Shown here one piece after another: positions 25,262 through 33,411 of a stretch of DNA of 48,071 nt; within the stretch, counting starts at the first letter, position 1, and every line of letters starts with the position of its first letter. Below the pieces are notes generated by a model. The model was not told where the DNA came from. It saw only the letters and a program-made list of their open reading frames with translations, and searched no databases. Position numbers and translations under genes: made by a program. Origin of the DNA: an uncultured bacterium (GTDB taxonomy: Bacteria > Patescibacteriota > Saccharimonadia > Saccharimonadales > Saccharimonadaceae); NCBI GenBank assembly GCA_903866605.1, contig CAIPOF010000019.1, forward strand, positions 1 through 48,071, given 5' to 3'.

Positions 25262-25780
25262 CTATAAAGCTGCTTCGACTGCAGCCCAGACAGCATCTGG
25301 ATTTTCGGCTGGGACAATGACTGTGACTTGATCACCGACATTAATTCGGAAATATGTAACACTGGCAAGCAGTATTCGATATTCGCGGCCATTCACTTCT
25401 ACGTAATAGGCGCCGTCATGTTGGACTAATGTCCCGATAATTTGTTTACGTTCGATTGGGCTAATTTGTTTATAAACAAACCCACCATCATCAGTGATTG
25501 TAAGTTTCAAAATATCGCCTTCGACCAATTTTGACTTACTGGCGTAATTAGCAGGAACTGGATACTCTTTGCCATCTGGTCCAGCCATTTTTTGGCCATC
25601 AAATACGCCCTCGATGACTTTGCCTCTAGCATCGTCCATGCTACTGGTTTTAGGCGTTATTGAACTGCCGTCATCTCCAGTTATGCTGATAAGTAATTCC
25701 CTGGCTGCTGCTAAGTTTGTTTCAGCTTCTTGCATTAAACTATGCAGACGCTTTATTTGTTTTTCAGGTAGTTCAGACAT
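25262..25780 (-). CDS. Conserved-looking unknown protein next to rplJL
   Basis: 172 residues from the ATG at 25780 (MSELPEKQI). The N-terminal ~45 residues are helical (KRLHSLMQEAETNLAAARELL). After a polar linker come two beta-rich parts: VIEGVFDGQKMAGPDGKEYPVP with LVEGDILKLTI, and IGTLVQHDGAYYVEVNGREYRIL with INVGDQVTVIVP. Both read 'short sheet, glycine turn, GD, sheet', so they may be a duplicated small beta-barrel, perhaps nucleic-acid or ribosome related; this is a guess. A TTG at 25792 could start the frame. No family recognised. Confidence 0.6.
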   Translation of the reverse strand: MSELPEKQIKRLHSLMQEAETNLAAARELLISITGDDGSSITPKTSSMDDARGKVIEGVFDGQKMAGPDGKEYPVPANYASKSKLVEGDILKLTITDDGGFVYKQISPIERKQIIGTLVQHDGAYYVEVNGREYRILLASVTYFRINVGDQVTVIVPAENPDAVWAAVEAAL

Positions 25781-25926
25781 GGTAACTCGCAATTTCCTTT
25801 TGTCTATTTTTGGATGATATTACCCTATATATATCAATTATCAATGATAATGTCAAGAATACATCAAAGTTTTCCACATAATTTTATGGGATAATGATTT
25901 ATTTGTTGTATATTTTGATTACAAAA

Positions 25927-25955
25927 AATACCGTTCGCTAAACACAAACGGTATT
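25927..25955 (-). terminator. Intrinsic terminator of rplJL
   Basis: Perfect 9-bp stem AATACCGTT/AACGGTATT (25927-25935 and 25947-25955) with an 11-nt loop. It is followed on the minus strand by a run of T, 38 nt after the rplL stop. Confidence 0.85.
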
Positions 25956-25993
25956 AATTGTATTTTACAATGTGTGGTCGATTTTTTTAAAAC

Positions 25994-26395
25994 TTATACT
26001 AATTCTACTGTGGCGCCAGCTTCTTCAAGTAGTTTTTTGGCAGTGTCAGCTTCTTCTTTATTGGCTTTTTCTTTAACTGTTGAGGGAACGCTATCAACTA
26101 TTGCTTTGGCTTCACCCAAACCTAGTCCTGTGATTTCTTTTACTGCCTTGATGACAGCAACTTTTTGAACGCCGGCTTCTTTTAGGTTAATTGTAAACTC
26201 TGTTTTGCCTTCTTCGGCAGCAGGTGCAGCGTCGGCAGCAGGTGCAGCCACAGCGGCAGCAGGTGCAGCAGAGCTAACGCCCCACTCACCTTCTAGGTGT
26301 TTTACGATTTGACTTAGTTCGATAGCTGAAAGTTTATTCAGTTCATCAATGATTTTTGTTTGTGATGCGGATAGCTTGATTTCTTTATCAGCCAT
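25994..26395 (-). CDS. rplL: Ribosomal protein bL12 (L7/L12)
   Basis: 133 residues. The N-terminal dimerisation helix region ([28 protein letters not shown]) is followed by an alanine-rich hinge (about residues 40-62). The C-terminal factor-binding domain has [36 protein letters not shown] and AGATVELV. It forms the ribosomal stalk with L10 and recruits translation GTPases. AAGGAG lies before the ATG. Separated from rplJ by 135 nt holding a palindromic element, and followed by a terminator. Confidence 0.97.
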   Translation of the reverse strand: MADKEIKLSASQTKIIDELNKLSAIELSQIVKHLEGEWGVSSAAPAAAVAAPAADAAPAAEEGKTEFTINLKEAGVQKVAVIKAVKEITGLGLGEAKAIVDSVPSTVKEKANKEEADTAKKLLEEAGATVELV

Positions 26396-26411
26396 GGTTA
26401 AATCTCCTTTA

Positions 26412-26500
26412 GTAGATTTTAGATTTTAGATTTTGGATTATAGCATGAGGAGTCGGACTTAGCGTCTGAGATTCTTCAATAATCTATAATCCATAATCTA
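26412..26500. repeat. Palindromic element between rplJ and rplL
   Basis: Left arm 26412-26443 (units TAGATTTTAGATTT, TAGATTTTGGATTA, then TAGC); right arm 26478-26500, the reverse complement of TAGATTATGGATTA plus part of a second unit. The ~34-nt loop shares TGAGATT with the loop of the cysS copy. In RNA it would fold into one long hairpin between two co-transcribed ribosomal genes, where it could tune rplL relative to rplJ. Confidence 0.8.
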
Positions 26501-26530
26501 TTTTCTTCTGTTATTGAAATGGTTACAGAA

Positions 26531-27058
26531 TTAGATTGATTCAGTATGCGCAGATAATACTTGCGTAAATCCTCGTTGTACGCCGTTTGCAACATTAAGG
26601 AATCCTGTAAGTGGTGCTGCAATTACGCTGACTAATTGACCACGAAGCTGATCCTTAGTTGGCAAAGCAGCCAGTGCTGTGACCGTTGCTGTATCGTGTG
26701 TTGAGCCAGTGTCGTCAAAACCAACAATCAGTTTTAAGGCTGGGTGTGTTTTGGCAAATTTAGCTAGTATCTGAGCTGGAGCAACCTCATCTTCATCCGA
26801 AAATGCATAAACTAATTGTCCGGATAACAAACTAGTTTCAGCTGATTTAAACTTAGCATTAGAGCCAAGCGCTACTCGTACTAAACGATTTTTTGCAACT
26901 TTGATAGTAACATGGTTCTCGCGAGCCAATCCACGAAGTCCTTGCATATCAGCTACGCTAAGTCCGGTATAGGTCGCACCGACTGAACCTTTCGCCGAGG
27001 CAAATAATTCAGTTAATTCTGCAACCAAAGTGTTCTTTTTATCGCGTGTAATTGCCAT
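26531..27058 (-). CDS. rplJ: Ribosomal protein uL10
   Basis: 175 residues from the ATG at 27058 (MAITRDKKNTLVAEL). The frame runs open 225 nt further upstream, but that stretch holds the promoter and attenuator and is not coding. Domain order is normal: an RNA-binding N-terminal domain (GLSVADMQGLRGLARENHV, KVAKNRLVRVAL) and a C-terminal helix for L12 dimers. AAAGGA is correctly spaced. In B. subtilis the L10-L12 complex represses its own operon by binding the leader; the leader here has the parts for such control (27148-27303). Confidence 0.95.
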   Translation of the reverse strand: MAITRDKKNTLVAELTELFASAKGSVGATYTGLSVADMQGLRGLARENHVTIKVAKNRLVRVALGSNAKFKSAETSLLSGQLVYAFSDEDEVAPAQILAKFAKTHPALKLIVGFDDTGSTHDTATVTALAALPTKDQLRGQLVSVIAAPLTGFLNVANGVQRGFTQVLSAHTESI

Positions 27059-27147
27059 AAAAATCCTTTCTTTGATTGATATTTTTTGTAAAGTTTCATC
27101 CGACCATATTGTAAATGTTCTAGACAGTTGCAAGACCAAAATAAAAA

Positions 27148-27259
27148 AGTCTTTGGGCCTCGCACTGCCAAAGACTAAAATCGAAAAATGTATTGTATAC
27201 ACAATCCTAGGTAGTAAATTAAGTCGTTCGGTTATACTCACGACAGCTACTGTCTTTGG
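27148..27259 (-). promoter_or_regulatory. rplJ leader with terminator/antiterminator pair
   Basis: Minus strand: a 9-bp stem AGTCTTTGG (27168-27176) / CCAAAGACT (27148-27156) with an 11-nt loop, followed by a T-run, forms an intrinsic terminator about 90 nt before rplJ. The same CCAAAGAC occurs earlier in the leader (27252-27259) and could pair with the terminator's first arm to prevent termination. A GACAG/CTGTC hairpin lies close to that early segment. This is the layout of an attenuator, presumably controlled by L10-L12. Confidence 0.7.
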
Positions 27260-27273
27260 TAATGTCTGCAGGC

Positions 27274-27303
27274 AGTATAACAAATTTGTTCAGTCAATGT
27301 CAA
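27274..27303 (-). promoter_or_regulatory. rplJL promoter
   Basis: Minus strand -35 TTGACA (27298-27303), 18-nt spacer, -10 TATACT (27274-27279). Transcription would start near 27267, giving a leader of about 210 nt before rplJ. Confidence 0.75.
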
Positions 27304-27333
27304 TACATGTAAATTATTATTTAAAATTAAATT

Positions 27334-27361
27334 GGCCAGGGATGTTTGCGCATCCCTGGCC
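27334..27361 (-). terminator. Terminator of the GC-rich coiled-coil gene
   Basis: Perfect 11-bp stem GGCCAGGGATG/CATCCCTGGCC (27334-27344, 27351-27361) with a 6-nt loop, followed on the minus strand by an A/T-rich tract (AATTTAATTTT). It lies 29 nt beyond the stop of the gene at 27391 and separates it from the rplJL promoter. Confidence 0.75.
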
Positions 27362-27390
27362 ATGTTGTACTCCTCCCACTCGATGAGACT

Positions 27391-27942
27391 CTAGAGTTTC
27401 GCCTGAAAATCGGCGAGACTCTGAGTCTCCCAGCCGTAGCCGAGACCAGCCTGAACGGCTGACTCGACTTGGGTCTTGAGGACCGTAAACCGCTGACTAG
27501 CGGCGGAGTGGCCCTCAGGCCCCAGTTGGGCCATCGCTGAGAGAGCGCCCAAAAGCTGCTCTCTCAGGTCGAACGGCCAACTTCGATATGAGTGACCAAA
27601 GTTCTGGGTCGCCATCATATCATAATTGGCCTCCCAGAAAAGAAGCCCCCGACGAAGATCTGCAACTCGATTCTGAAGCGTACTGACCTGAGACCTCTGG
27701 TCCCAGTAGGTACTCTCCAATTTTTTGACCTTCTTGACCAACCGAGCAGACTTTTGCTCGGCCGACTTGACATCACTCTTTAGCAGCAGATCATTGCTCT
27801 GCAGAGCGATGTTCTTGGCCTGGAGAGCCTTGTTCTGGCTCTCCAGCTTGTAGTTCCTCGTCAATTCGACGAGAAAGGCTACAGACAACACCGTTGTTAG
27901 TATCAACCATGCTACTATGCAGATTTTTTCGAGCTTAGACAT
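27391..27942 (-). CDS. GC-rich membrane-anchored coiled-coil protein, unknown
   Basis: 183 residues from the ATG at 27942 (MSKLEKICIVAW), with GGGAG upstream. One membrane helix (about 6-28), then a long coiled coil (about 30-110, heptad-like LESQNKALQAKNIALQ), then a helical domain ending SLADFQAKL. No family recognised. Base and codon use stand out: many CTC, GAG, GCC and GGC codons in an otherwise AT-rich region, and it has its own promoter and terminator, so recent transfer is likely. The upstream ATG at 27984 touches the -10 box and cannot be the start. Confidence 0.65.
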   Translation of the reverse strand: MSKLEKICIVAWLILTTVLSVAFLVELTRNYKLESQNKALQAKNIALQSNDLLLKSDVKSAEQKSARLVKKVKKLESTYWDQRSQVSTLQNRVADLRRGLLFWEANYDMMATQNFGHSYRSWPFDLREQLLGALSAMAQLGPEGHSAASQRFTVLKTQVESAVQAGLGYGWETQSLADFQAKL

Positions 27943-27984
27943 TTCTACTCCCTGATAATGTGAATGAACGAATACAACTCGCAT

Positions 27985-28013
27985 ATAATAGCACTAAAGC
28001 GATAATAAGTCAA
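27985..28013 (-). promoter_or_regulatory. Promoter of the GC-rich coiled-coil gene
   Basis: Minus strand -35 TTGACT (28008-28013), 17-nt spacer, -10 TATTAT (27985-27990). The predicted leader of about 36 nt contains the Shine-Dalgarno for the ATG at 27942. Confidence 0.7.
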
Positions 28014-28017
28014 GTGC

Positions 28018-28641
28018 TTATGGTTTAATATGTTCCCATATTTCACCGGCCATTTCATCAATAGTTTGATTAGCCGAAATTATTGGAATATTACGAGATT
28101 TTGCAATTTTCAGATAGGCATTTCTTACTTTTGTTTGAAAATCATTATCTTTAGATTCAAATGTATCAGGGTTATCCAGTTTACCTCTAGTATTAATCCG
28201 TTTGACTCGCTCTTTTTCGTCATCCATATCCAAAATTATGGCAATATCTGGGTTCATATATCGATTATCAGTAGATTGAAGAGTTATATTCTCAATAGTT
28301 TTTAAATCTAATCCTTCGCCATATCCTTGATAGGCCAAAGTTGAATAGTAATTACGTGACGCAACGACCCATTTGCCTTTTGAAAGTTCATTTACTGCCA
28401 ATTTTTGCCATATTTCGTGTCTGGCAGCACTGAATAGCAACAAATTCGTCATAGAATCACGATCTAGGCTACCATTTTTTATAACATTTCTAATTGCATC
28501 AGCCATGAGACTGCCGGCTGGTTCATGAAATTCAATCGAATCAATATTGTGTTGTAGCAACCTTTGTCGGATCAGACCAACTTGAGTTGATTTACCTGTG
28601 CCATCATGGCCTTCAATAACAATGTATTTACCGGTTAACAT
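28018..28641 (-). CDS. tmk: Thymidylate kinase
   Basis: 207 residues. P-loop EGHDGTGKST, then FHEPAGSLMADAIRN, STLAYQGYGEGL and a C-terminal lid region with basic residues (DKERVKRINTRGK-like). It phosphorylates dTMP to dTDP. The usual DRY/DRW motif before 'xxSTxAYQG' reads SRNYY here, with the Asp replaced by Ser. The start directly follows the dcd stop (TAA then ATG), so translation is coupled. Neighbouring dcd, thyA and folA supply dTMP, which supports the assignment. Confidence 0.92.
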   Translation of the reverse strand: MLTGKYIVIEGHDGTGKSTQVGLIRQRLLQHNIDSIEFHEPAGSLMADAIRNVIKNGSLDRDSMTNLLLFSAARHEIWQKLAVNELSKGKWVVASRNYYSTLAYQGYGEGLDLKTIENITLQSTDNRYMNPDIAIILDMDDEKERVKRINTRGKLDNPDTFESKDNDFQTKVRNAYLKIAKSRNIPIISANQTIDEMAGEIWEHIKP

Positions 28642-29361
28642 TTATTTTGTGCCTTTGGGAAGACCTTTAATAATTACGGGCGATTGACGTTTATCCTTAT
28701 AGGCACGTGGTAACATTTGGTCGGGCGACCATGTTTTGATGAGTTCGTCCAGATCATTTGTGTGTTGATATTTACCGCTTACTCCATTTCGCCCGTCACT
28801 ATAATCACCCTCAACTGGTCCAGTCTTATGAAAAATTAATTGTCCTATTCTTTCACCGACTGGCAATATTACTGATTCATGTTGGTTCAGGTTGTATATT
28901 TCTAGCGTCAAACGATTAATATACCCAGGGTCAACCCAACCCGCATCAAAACAAACAGCAACACCGTTGCGTCCCCAACTACTTCGTGACTTAACCTCAC
29001 AGGCACCTCCGCGAGCCCGAATACCAATAAATTCATGGGTGTGGGCAAGAATTCTTTCACCGGGCCTGAGGACAATGACAGGATGGTCAGGCGGAACATT
29101 GGCAAATAGTTTATAGCCATTTTCTTTACACCACTCTTTATGTGGGACTGCGGCTAGAGGCCCGTTGAAATATCGCTTGACCTCACTTTTGTCAAATGGA
29201 TTGTAAACACGGGCACTGTCAAGGAATTCTTGCTTGTAGTAATTATGTCCTAATGTAAAATCCAAACTAGCCTCTGAAACGTGAGATTCATCATAAGGAA
29301 CAGATACAATTACGCCATCGGCAATAGCTTGTTTAATCTCAATATTACTGTAGACTCCCAT
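28642..29361 (-). CDS. dcd: dCTP deaminase (dUTPase-fold)
   Basis: 239 residues, trimeric dUTPase-like fold. The core SRSSWGRNGVAV, AGWVDPGYINRLTLEIYN (catalytic Glu) and ERIGQLIFHK matches dCTP deaminase. It converts dCTP to dUTP (or dUMP in bifunctional forms), feeding thymidylate synthase. The C-terminus is longer than in E. coli Dcd (193 aa). An extended -10 (TGCTACAAT, minus strand) lies just upstream, divergent from folA. First gene of dcd-tmk. Confidence 0.9.
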   Translation of the reverse strand: MGVYSNIEIKQAIADGVIVSVPYDESHVSEASLDFTLGHNYYKQEFLDSARVYNPFDKSEVKRYFNGPLAAVPHKEWCKENGYKLFANVPPDHPVIVLRPGERILAHTHEFIGIRARGGACEVKSRSSWGRNGVAVCFDAGWVDPGYINRLTLEIYNLNQHESVILPVGERIGQLIFHKTGPVEGDYSDGRNGVSGKYQHTNDLDELIKTWSPDQMLPRAYKDKRQSPVIIKGLPKGTK

Positions 29362-29424
29362 AATTTCCCTCTCTTATTCAGTGATTTATTGTAGCATAGT
29401 GCGTATATCTGATACCATAAATAT

Positions 29425-29922
29425 ATGAAGATTATTATTGTAGCATATGATAAAAACAACCTTATCGGTGGAAAAAATTCAATGTTATGGCAAGGCGAGA
29501 TGAAGGCCGATATACGTCATTTTCAAGACATCACGACTGGTAATGTAATTGTTATGGGCCGAAAAACATTTGAATCTATCGGTTCTCCACTGGCAAATAG
29601 GCAGAACATTGTAATTACGCACCAACCCTTGCAGATTAAGGGTGTCCAAATTGCCCATAGCCTGTCCGATGCCTATGGGTTGGCAGAACCCGACAAGGAT
29701 ATATATATTATTGGTGGTGGGCAAATCTATAAGCAAGCAATAGGTGGAGTCGACAGAATAATAGCAACCGAAATTGATTCAGTATTTACAGGTGATGTGT
29801 ATTTCCCTAAAATTTCAAGTGAATGGATTGAGATAGAACGCGAAAATCATTATGCAGACGAAGAAAATAAATATGACTATTCTTATGCCACATATTCTTT
29901 AAAACGTCCTAAACGGCAATAG
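29425..29922 (+). CDS. folA: Dihydrofolate reductase
   Basis: 165 residues. Motifs: [19 protein letters not shown] (active-site loop), [27 protein letters not shown], and the C-terminal [10 protein letters not shown]. It regenerates tetrahydrofolate consumed by ThyA, with NADPH. The canonical active-site acid appears in [10 protein letters not shown]. It is divergent from dcd-tmk and overlaps the end of thyA by 14 nt on the opposite strand, so all four dTMP genes are packed together. Confidence 0.95.
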   Translation: MKIIIVAYDKNNLIGGKNSMLWQGEMKADIRHFQDITTGNVIVMGRKTFESIGSPLANRQNIVITHQPLQIKGVQIAHSLSDAYGLAEPDKDIYIIGGGQIYKQAIGGVDRIIATEIDSVFTGDVYFPKISSEWIEIERENHYADEENKYDYSYATYSLKRPKRQ

Positions 29923-30826
29923 GAGCTTTAATCGCAGGATGTGGATGATAGTCAGATAGTTTAAAATCGTCAATCGTAAAGTCAAAAATTGATTTTACGT
30001 TAGGATTTATAGTCATTTTTGGTAATTTTTTTGGTTTTCGTGATAATTGAAGATTTACTTGATCGGTGTGATTCAGGTAAATATGTGCATCCCCAAATGT
30101 ATGGACAAACTCACCCAATTTTAGCCCTGTTACCTGTGCCACCATCATCGTAAGAAGTGCATAAGATGCAATATTAAAAGGCACCCCTAGCAGTGTGTCA
30201 GCACTTCGTTGATACAGCTGACTGCTTAACTTGCCGTTTATCACATAAAATTGGAATAAACTATGACAAGGCGGCAATCCGGCTTTGGCCATCTCTTGAA
30301 TGTCAGCAACATTCCAGGCTGAGACGATAATTCTACGTGAGTCTGGATTATTTTTTAGATTATCGATTGCTTCTTGAATTTGATCAATTTCACCACCTTT
30401 GCCATCTGGCCAATGACGCCATTGATAACCATAGACTGGACCTAAATTACCGAATCTCAATGCAAATTTATGATCTGTTTTAACTTTTTTGATAAAATTT
30501 TTTAGACCTGATTGCCACTCATCTGAACTAGTAGCAGGGATTTTTTTACCATTTATTTTTAAATACGCTTTATATGGCCACTCATCCCAAATATGAACAT
30601 CATTTTGAACTAGGTATTCAATATTGCATTCACCTTGTAAAAACCAAAGCAGTTCATGAATTATGCCACGAAGAAATAGTTCTTTTGTCGTGACTGCCGG
30701 AAAGCCTTTACTCAGATCAAATCTAATTTGACGTCCGAATACACTCTTTGTGCCAGTCCCCGTTCTGTCTGATTTAGTCGAACCGTTTTCATTTATGTCT
30801 ATTAACAAATCTAAATATTGCTTCAC
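29909..30826 (-). CDS. thyA: Thymidylate synthase
   Basis: 305 residues. Folate-dependent Thy[12 protein letters not shown], the region [15 protein letters not shown], catalytic Cys in [31 protein letters not shown], and [12 protein letters not shown]. It methylates dUMP to dTMP, converting methylene-THF to DHF, which FolA recycles. It starts at GTG with GGAGG well placed upstream (near 30833). The C-terminus ends in [10 protein letters not shown], as usual. Function is certain. Confidence 0.96.
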   Translation of the reverse strand: MKQYLDLLIDINENGSTKSDRTGTGTKSVFGRQIRFDLSKGFPAVTTKELFLRGIIHELLWFLQGECNIEYLVQNDVHIWDEWPYKAYLKINGKKIPATSSDEWQSGLKNFIKKVKTDHKFALRFGNLGPVYGYQWRHWPDGKGGEIDQIQEAIDNLKNNPDSRRIIVSAWNVADIQEMAKAGLPPCHSLFQFYVINGKLSSQLYQRSADTLLGVPFNIASYALLTMMVAQVTGLKLGEFVHTFGDAHIYLNHTDQVNLQLSRKPKKLPKMTINPNVKSIFDFTIDDFKLSDYHPHPAIKAPIAV

Positions 30827-30867
30827 TTTGCCTCCATGTATATAAATAGTATGACAGGTTTTAGATT

Positions 30868-31899
30868 TTAATTAACTACGTTTTCAACTTTTATCCCGGG
30901 ACCCTGCGTGGTGCTGATTGAAGTGGTTTTTACATAGGCACTTTTAAGTCCAGTTGGTTTTTGAGATTTTAGACTGTCAAAAAAAGCATTCGCGTTTTCT
31001 AGCAGTTTTACTGCACCAAATGAAACTTTTCCTATGCCTAAGTGAACAATAGATTGTTTATCGACACGATATTCAACTTTTCCGGCTTTGGCTTCTGTCA
31101 CGGCCCCTGCAACATTAGTTGCAACCGAACCACTCTTCGGGTTAGGCATCAGACCGCGGGGGCCTAATAGACGTGCATATTTACCAAGTTTAGGCATATA
31201 TTGAGGTGTTGCAACCAGAATATCGAAATTAATTTCTTCTTTATCAAGTTGTTTTAGAAAGTCTTCATCGCCAACAACATCAGCACCAGCATTTTTGGCT
31301 GCTGCGTGTTCGCTGTCGGGCGCAAATACAGCGACACGAACAGTTTTACCAGTTCCATTTGGAAGTGATACGGTTGCACGAATATTTTGATCAGCCTGAC
31401 GTGGGTCTACACCTAGGCGCACGTGGACTTCTACACTGGCATCAAATTTACTCGGATTAGTTTTAACTGCAATTTCAAGTGCTTCTTTCAGGTTGTAGGT
31501 AATTTTTTTATCAACCAATAACGCAACTTTTTGATATTTTTTGCCACGTCGTTCAATTAATGGACGAGTAACTGGCTTTGCTCCTTTTTTAACATGCGCT
31601 GTTTTTTCTTCGGACGTAGGCGTTGTGTCACCTTTCTCTTTGCGTTCTTCTTTGGCAATTTTTTCTGACACTTCCTTGATTGCCTTTTCACTGCGTTTAC
31701 CTGATTTAGCTAATTTTACATCTGTATCAGAAATTTCAGCAGTTACTGCTGTCTCTTTCTCGATTTTTGCAACTTTTTCAGGTTTTAGGGATGCTTCGGC
31801 TACGCCAATTGCCTTTTCAATCTCTGAAATAGTATTTTTGCTAGTTACTCCTAATTTAAGTTTTTTTGCTTTTTCAAGCAATTCTGGTTTTTTAGCCAT
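30868..31899 (-). CDS. rplA: Ribosomal protein uL1 with a long charged N-terminal extension
   Basis: 343 residues; usual L1 is about 230. The L1 domain starts near residue 117 ([14 protein letters not shown]) and runs through [24 protein letters not shown] and FDSLKSQKP. The first ~115 residues are Lys/Glu-rich. They begin with a segment resembling a SAP-like or Rho-N-like helical motif ([25 protein letters not shown]), followed by a low-complexity acidic/basic linker. L1 forms the mobile stalk near the ribosomal E-site and often autoregulates its operon. AAAGGG precedes the ATG. Last gene of secE-nusG-rplK-rplA. Confidence 0.95.
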   Translation of the reverse strand: MAKKPELLEKAKKLKLGVTSKNTISEIEKAIGVAEASLKPEKVAKIEKETAVTAEISDTDVKLAKSGKRSEKAIKEVSEKIAKEERKEKGDTTPTSEEKTAHVKKGAKPVTRPLIERRGKKYQKVALLVDKKITYNLKEALEIAVKTNPSKFDASVEVHVRLGVDPRQADQNIRATVSLPNGTGKTVRVAVFAPDSEHAAAKNAGADVVGDEDFLKQLDKEEINFDILVATPQYMPKLGKYARLLGPRGLMPNPKSGSVATNVAGAVTEAKAGKVEYRVDKQSIVHLGIGKVSFGAVKLLENANAFFDSLKSQKPTGLKSAYVKTTSISTTQGPGIKVENVVN

Positions 31900-31992
31900 T
31901 TGGTGAACCCTTTCTGTGGTACAAACCCATATAAACTATATGGTCCCAACATTGATTTATTATCTTTACTATAGCATAAATTTAGTAAAATA

Positions 31993-32415
31993 CTAAACTA
32001 CTTCAACGCCCATTGAGCGGGCGGTGCCAGCAATGACTTTAACACGACCATCCATGTCAATGGCATTTAGCTGGTCTTTTTTGATCTCGGCAATTTCTTC
32101 TAATTGAGAACGAGTAATTTTGCCAACTTTTTCAAGGTGTGGCTTGCCACTTCCCTTTTTGATGCCAGTTTTTTCACGAATCAAATCATCGACTGGTTGT
32201 CCAAGTGATTCCCAAGTAAATGTGCGGTCTTCGTAAACTTGCAGATGAACGATAACGTCTTTGCCCATTAGGCCTTTGGTGGCTTCGTTAAATGGATTAA
32301 TAAAGTCCATCATATTTAATCCCCATTGCCCAAGCGTTGAACCAACAGGAGGACCGGCAGTTGCACGTCCTGCAGGAATACGTAATTTCAGATTTCCAAT
32401 AATTTTTTTTGCCAT
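31993..32415 (-). CDS. rplK: Ribosomal protein uL11
   Basis: 140 residues, standard length. The N-terminal domain has LRIPAGRATAGPPVGSTLGQWGLN; the C-terminal RNA-binding domain has LEKVGKITRSQLEEIAEIK and IAGTARSMGVEV. It binds the GTPase-associated centre of 23S rRNA. Between nusG and this gene lies a 141-nt gap with a palindromic element; the 93-nt gap to rplA holds no clear feature. Confidence 0.97.
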   Translation of the reverse strand: MAKKIIGNLKLRIPAGRATAGPPVGSTLGQWGLNMMDFINPFNEATKGLMGKDVIVHLQVYEDRTFTWESLGQPVDDLIREKTGIKKGSGKPHLEKVGKITRSQLEEIAEIKKDQLNAIDMDGRVKVIAGTARSMGVEVV

Positions 32416-32437
32416 AATATTTATAATTCTCCGAATT

Positions 32438-32540
32438 TAGTAGGTGGTATATGGTAGGTGGTATATGGTAGGAGGTTATGCGCTGGCTTGAAGCTTGCCA
32501 ACTACTATCTACTATTTACTATCTACTGCGACGTAGTCGC
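32438..32540. repeat. Palindromic element between nusG and rplK
   Basis: Left arm: two identical tandem 14-bp units TAGGTGGTATATGG (32441-32468). Right arm (about 32498-32527) is the reverse complement of TAGATAGTAAATAG then TAGATAGTAGTTGG. Many left-arm G residues face T in the right arm, so the RNA pairs through G-U wobbles. The loop contains GGC..GCC. A separate small palindrome GCGAC-GTA-GTCGC follows at 32528-32540. The two-unit, 14-bp arm design equals that of the 17270 and 26412 copies despite a different sequence. Confidence 0.75.
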
Positions 32541-32556
32541 CTATGTAACTGGGGTA

Positions 32557-33102
32557 TTATACCTTACGAACCTGTAGGGCGTCAAGTTCAACTGACGTGT
32601 CGCGACCAAACATACTGACCATCACTTTGACCTTGCCTTTTTGCGTGTCAATTTCTGAGATAGATCCGTCGAACCCCTTAAATGGCCCATCGGTTATGCT
32701 AATAACCTCACCTAACTCAAAATCAATATTATGCTTAGGGTCTTCGACGCCCATGCGTCGCTTGATTTTGACTATTTCAGATTCAGAAACTGGTGTTGGC
32801 TCAGTACCAGTACCAACAAAACCGGTTACACCAGGGGTATTACGAATAATATACCATGTTTCATCCGTTAATTTCATCTCGACTAAGGCGTAACCTTGAA
32901 AAATTCGTTTTTCAACAACTTTACGTTTGCCATTCTTGATTTCAATCTGCTTTTCCTTGGGCACCATAACATCAAAAATCTTATCAGCCATATCAACTGC
33001 ATTTATTCGTTGGCGAATGCTTTCAGCAACCTTTTCTTCATAGCCACTATAGGTGTGAATTGCATACCATTGACGTGATGAATCGTATCGATTTTTTGAC
33101 AT
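32557..33102 (-). CDS. nusG: Transcription elongation/antitermination factor NusG
   Basis: 181 residues. NGN domain: RQWYAIHTYSGYEEKVAESI, YALVEMKLTDETWYIIRNTPGVTGFVG. KOW domain: GEVISITDGPFKGFDGSISEID. It binds RNA polymerase and couples it to the ribosome or Rho. It is encoded 8 nt after secE, the classic secE-nusG order. Normal length with no insert. Confidence 0.96.
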   Translation of the reverse strand: MSKNRYDSSRQWYAIHTYSGYEEKVAESIRQRINAVDMADKIFDVMVPKEKQIEIKNGKRKVVEKRIFQGYALVEMKLTDETWYIIRNTPGVTGFVGTGTEPTPVSESEIVKIKRRMGVEDPKHNIDFELGEVISITDGPFKGFDGSISEIDTQKGKVKVMVSMFGRDTSVELDALQVRKV

Positions 33103-33110
33103 AATTTCCT

Positions 33111-33380
33111 TTATTTTATGATTAATTTAAATAACAAGTTAAATACCCAATCCAGGAATACAATAAGTGCAACAAAAAAACCAGTAAACATTACGACTGC
33201 GGCAGTCATTCCCCATGTCGCTCTGCGATTTGGCCATCTAACTTTTCGCAGCTCTTGCCAGGAACCTTTGAAATATCTACCCATAAAAATTATGGGCGCA
33301 ATAAATTTGTTAACAGGTTTTTCAGGCTCAACGACCTTTGTTACTATTGTTCTGTTCGACTTTTTGATCTTGTCGGCCAC
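33111..33380 (-). CDS. secE: Preprotein translocase subunit SecE
   Basis: 89 residues from the GTG at 33380, one C-terminal membrane helix (VVMFTGFFVALIVFLDWVF) preceded by the amphipathic SecE signature SWQELRKVRWPNRRATW. It clamps SecY in the membrane. Start choice: AAGGAG (RNA strand) lies 9 nt before the GTG. The frame also has an ATG at 33398, but that ATG is part of the same AAGGAG context and has no ribosome binding site of its own. It sits 13 nt from the second -10 box. Both remain possible. Confidence 0.9.
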   Translation of the reverse strand: MADKIKKSNRTIVTKVVEPEKPVNKFIAPIIFMGRYFKGSWQELRKVRWPNRRATWGMTAAVVMFTGFFVALIVFLDWVFNLLFKLIIK

Positions 33381-33411
33381 CGTATTACGCTCCTTCATCT
33401 GGCGATGAAAT

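Noticed and set aside
26412-26500. A CRISPR array, considered because of the repeated 14-bp units.
   Set aside because: Units are tandem without spacers and arranged as inverted arms; no cas genes in the window.
27059-27283. A 75-codon N-terminal extension of ribosomal protein L10.
   Set aside because: The stretch contains the attenuator hairpin, begins within the transcript's first bases, and has no ribosome binding site; MAITRDKK at 27058 matches normal L10.
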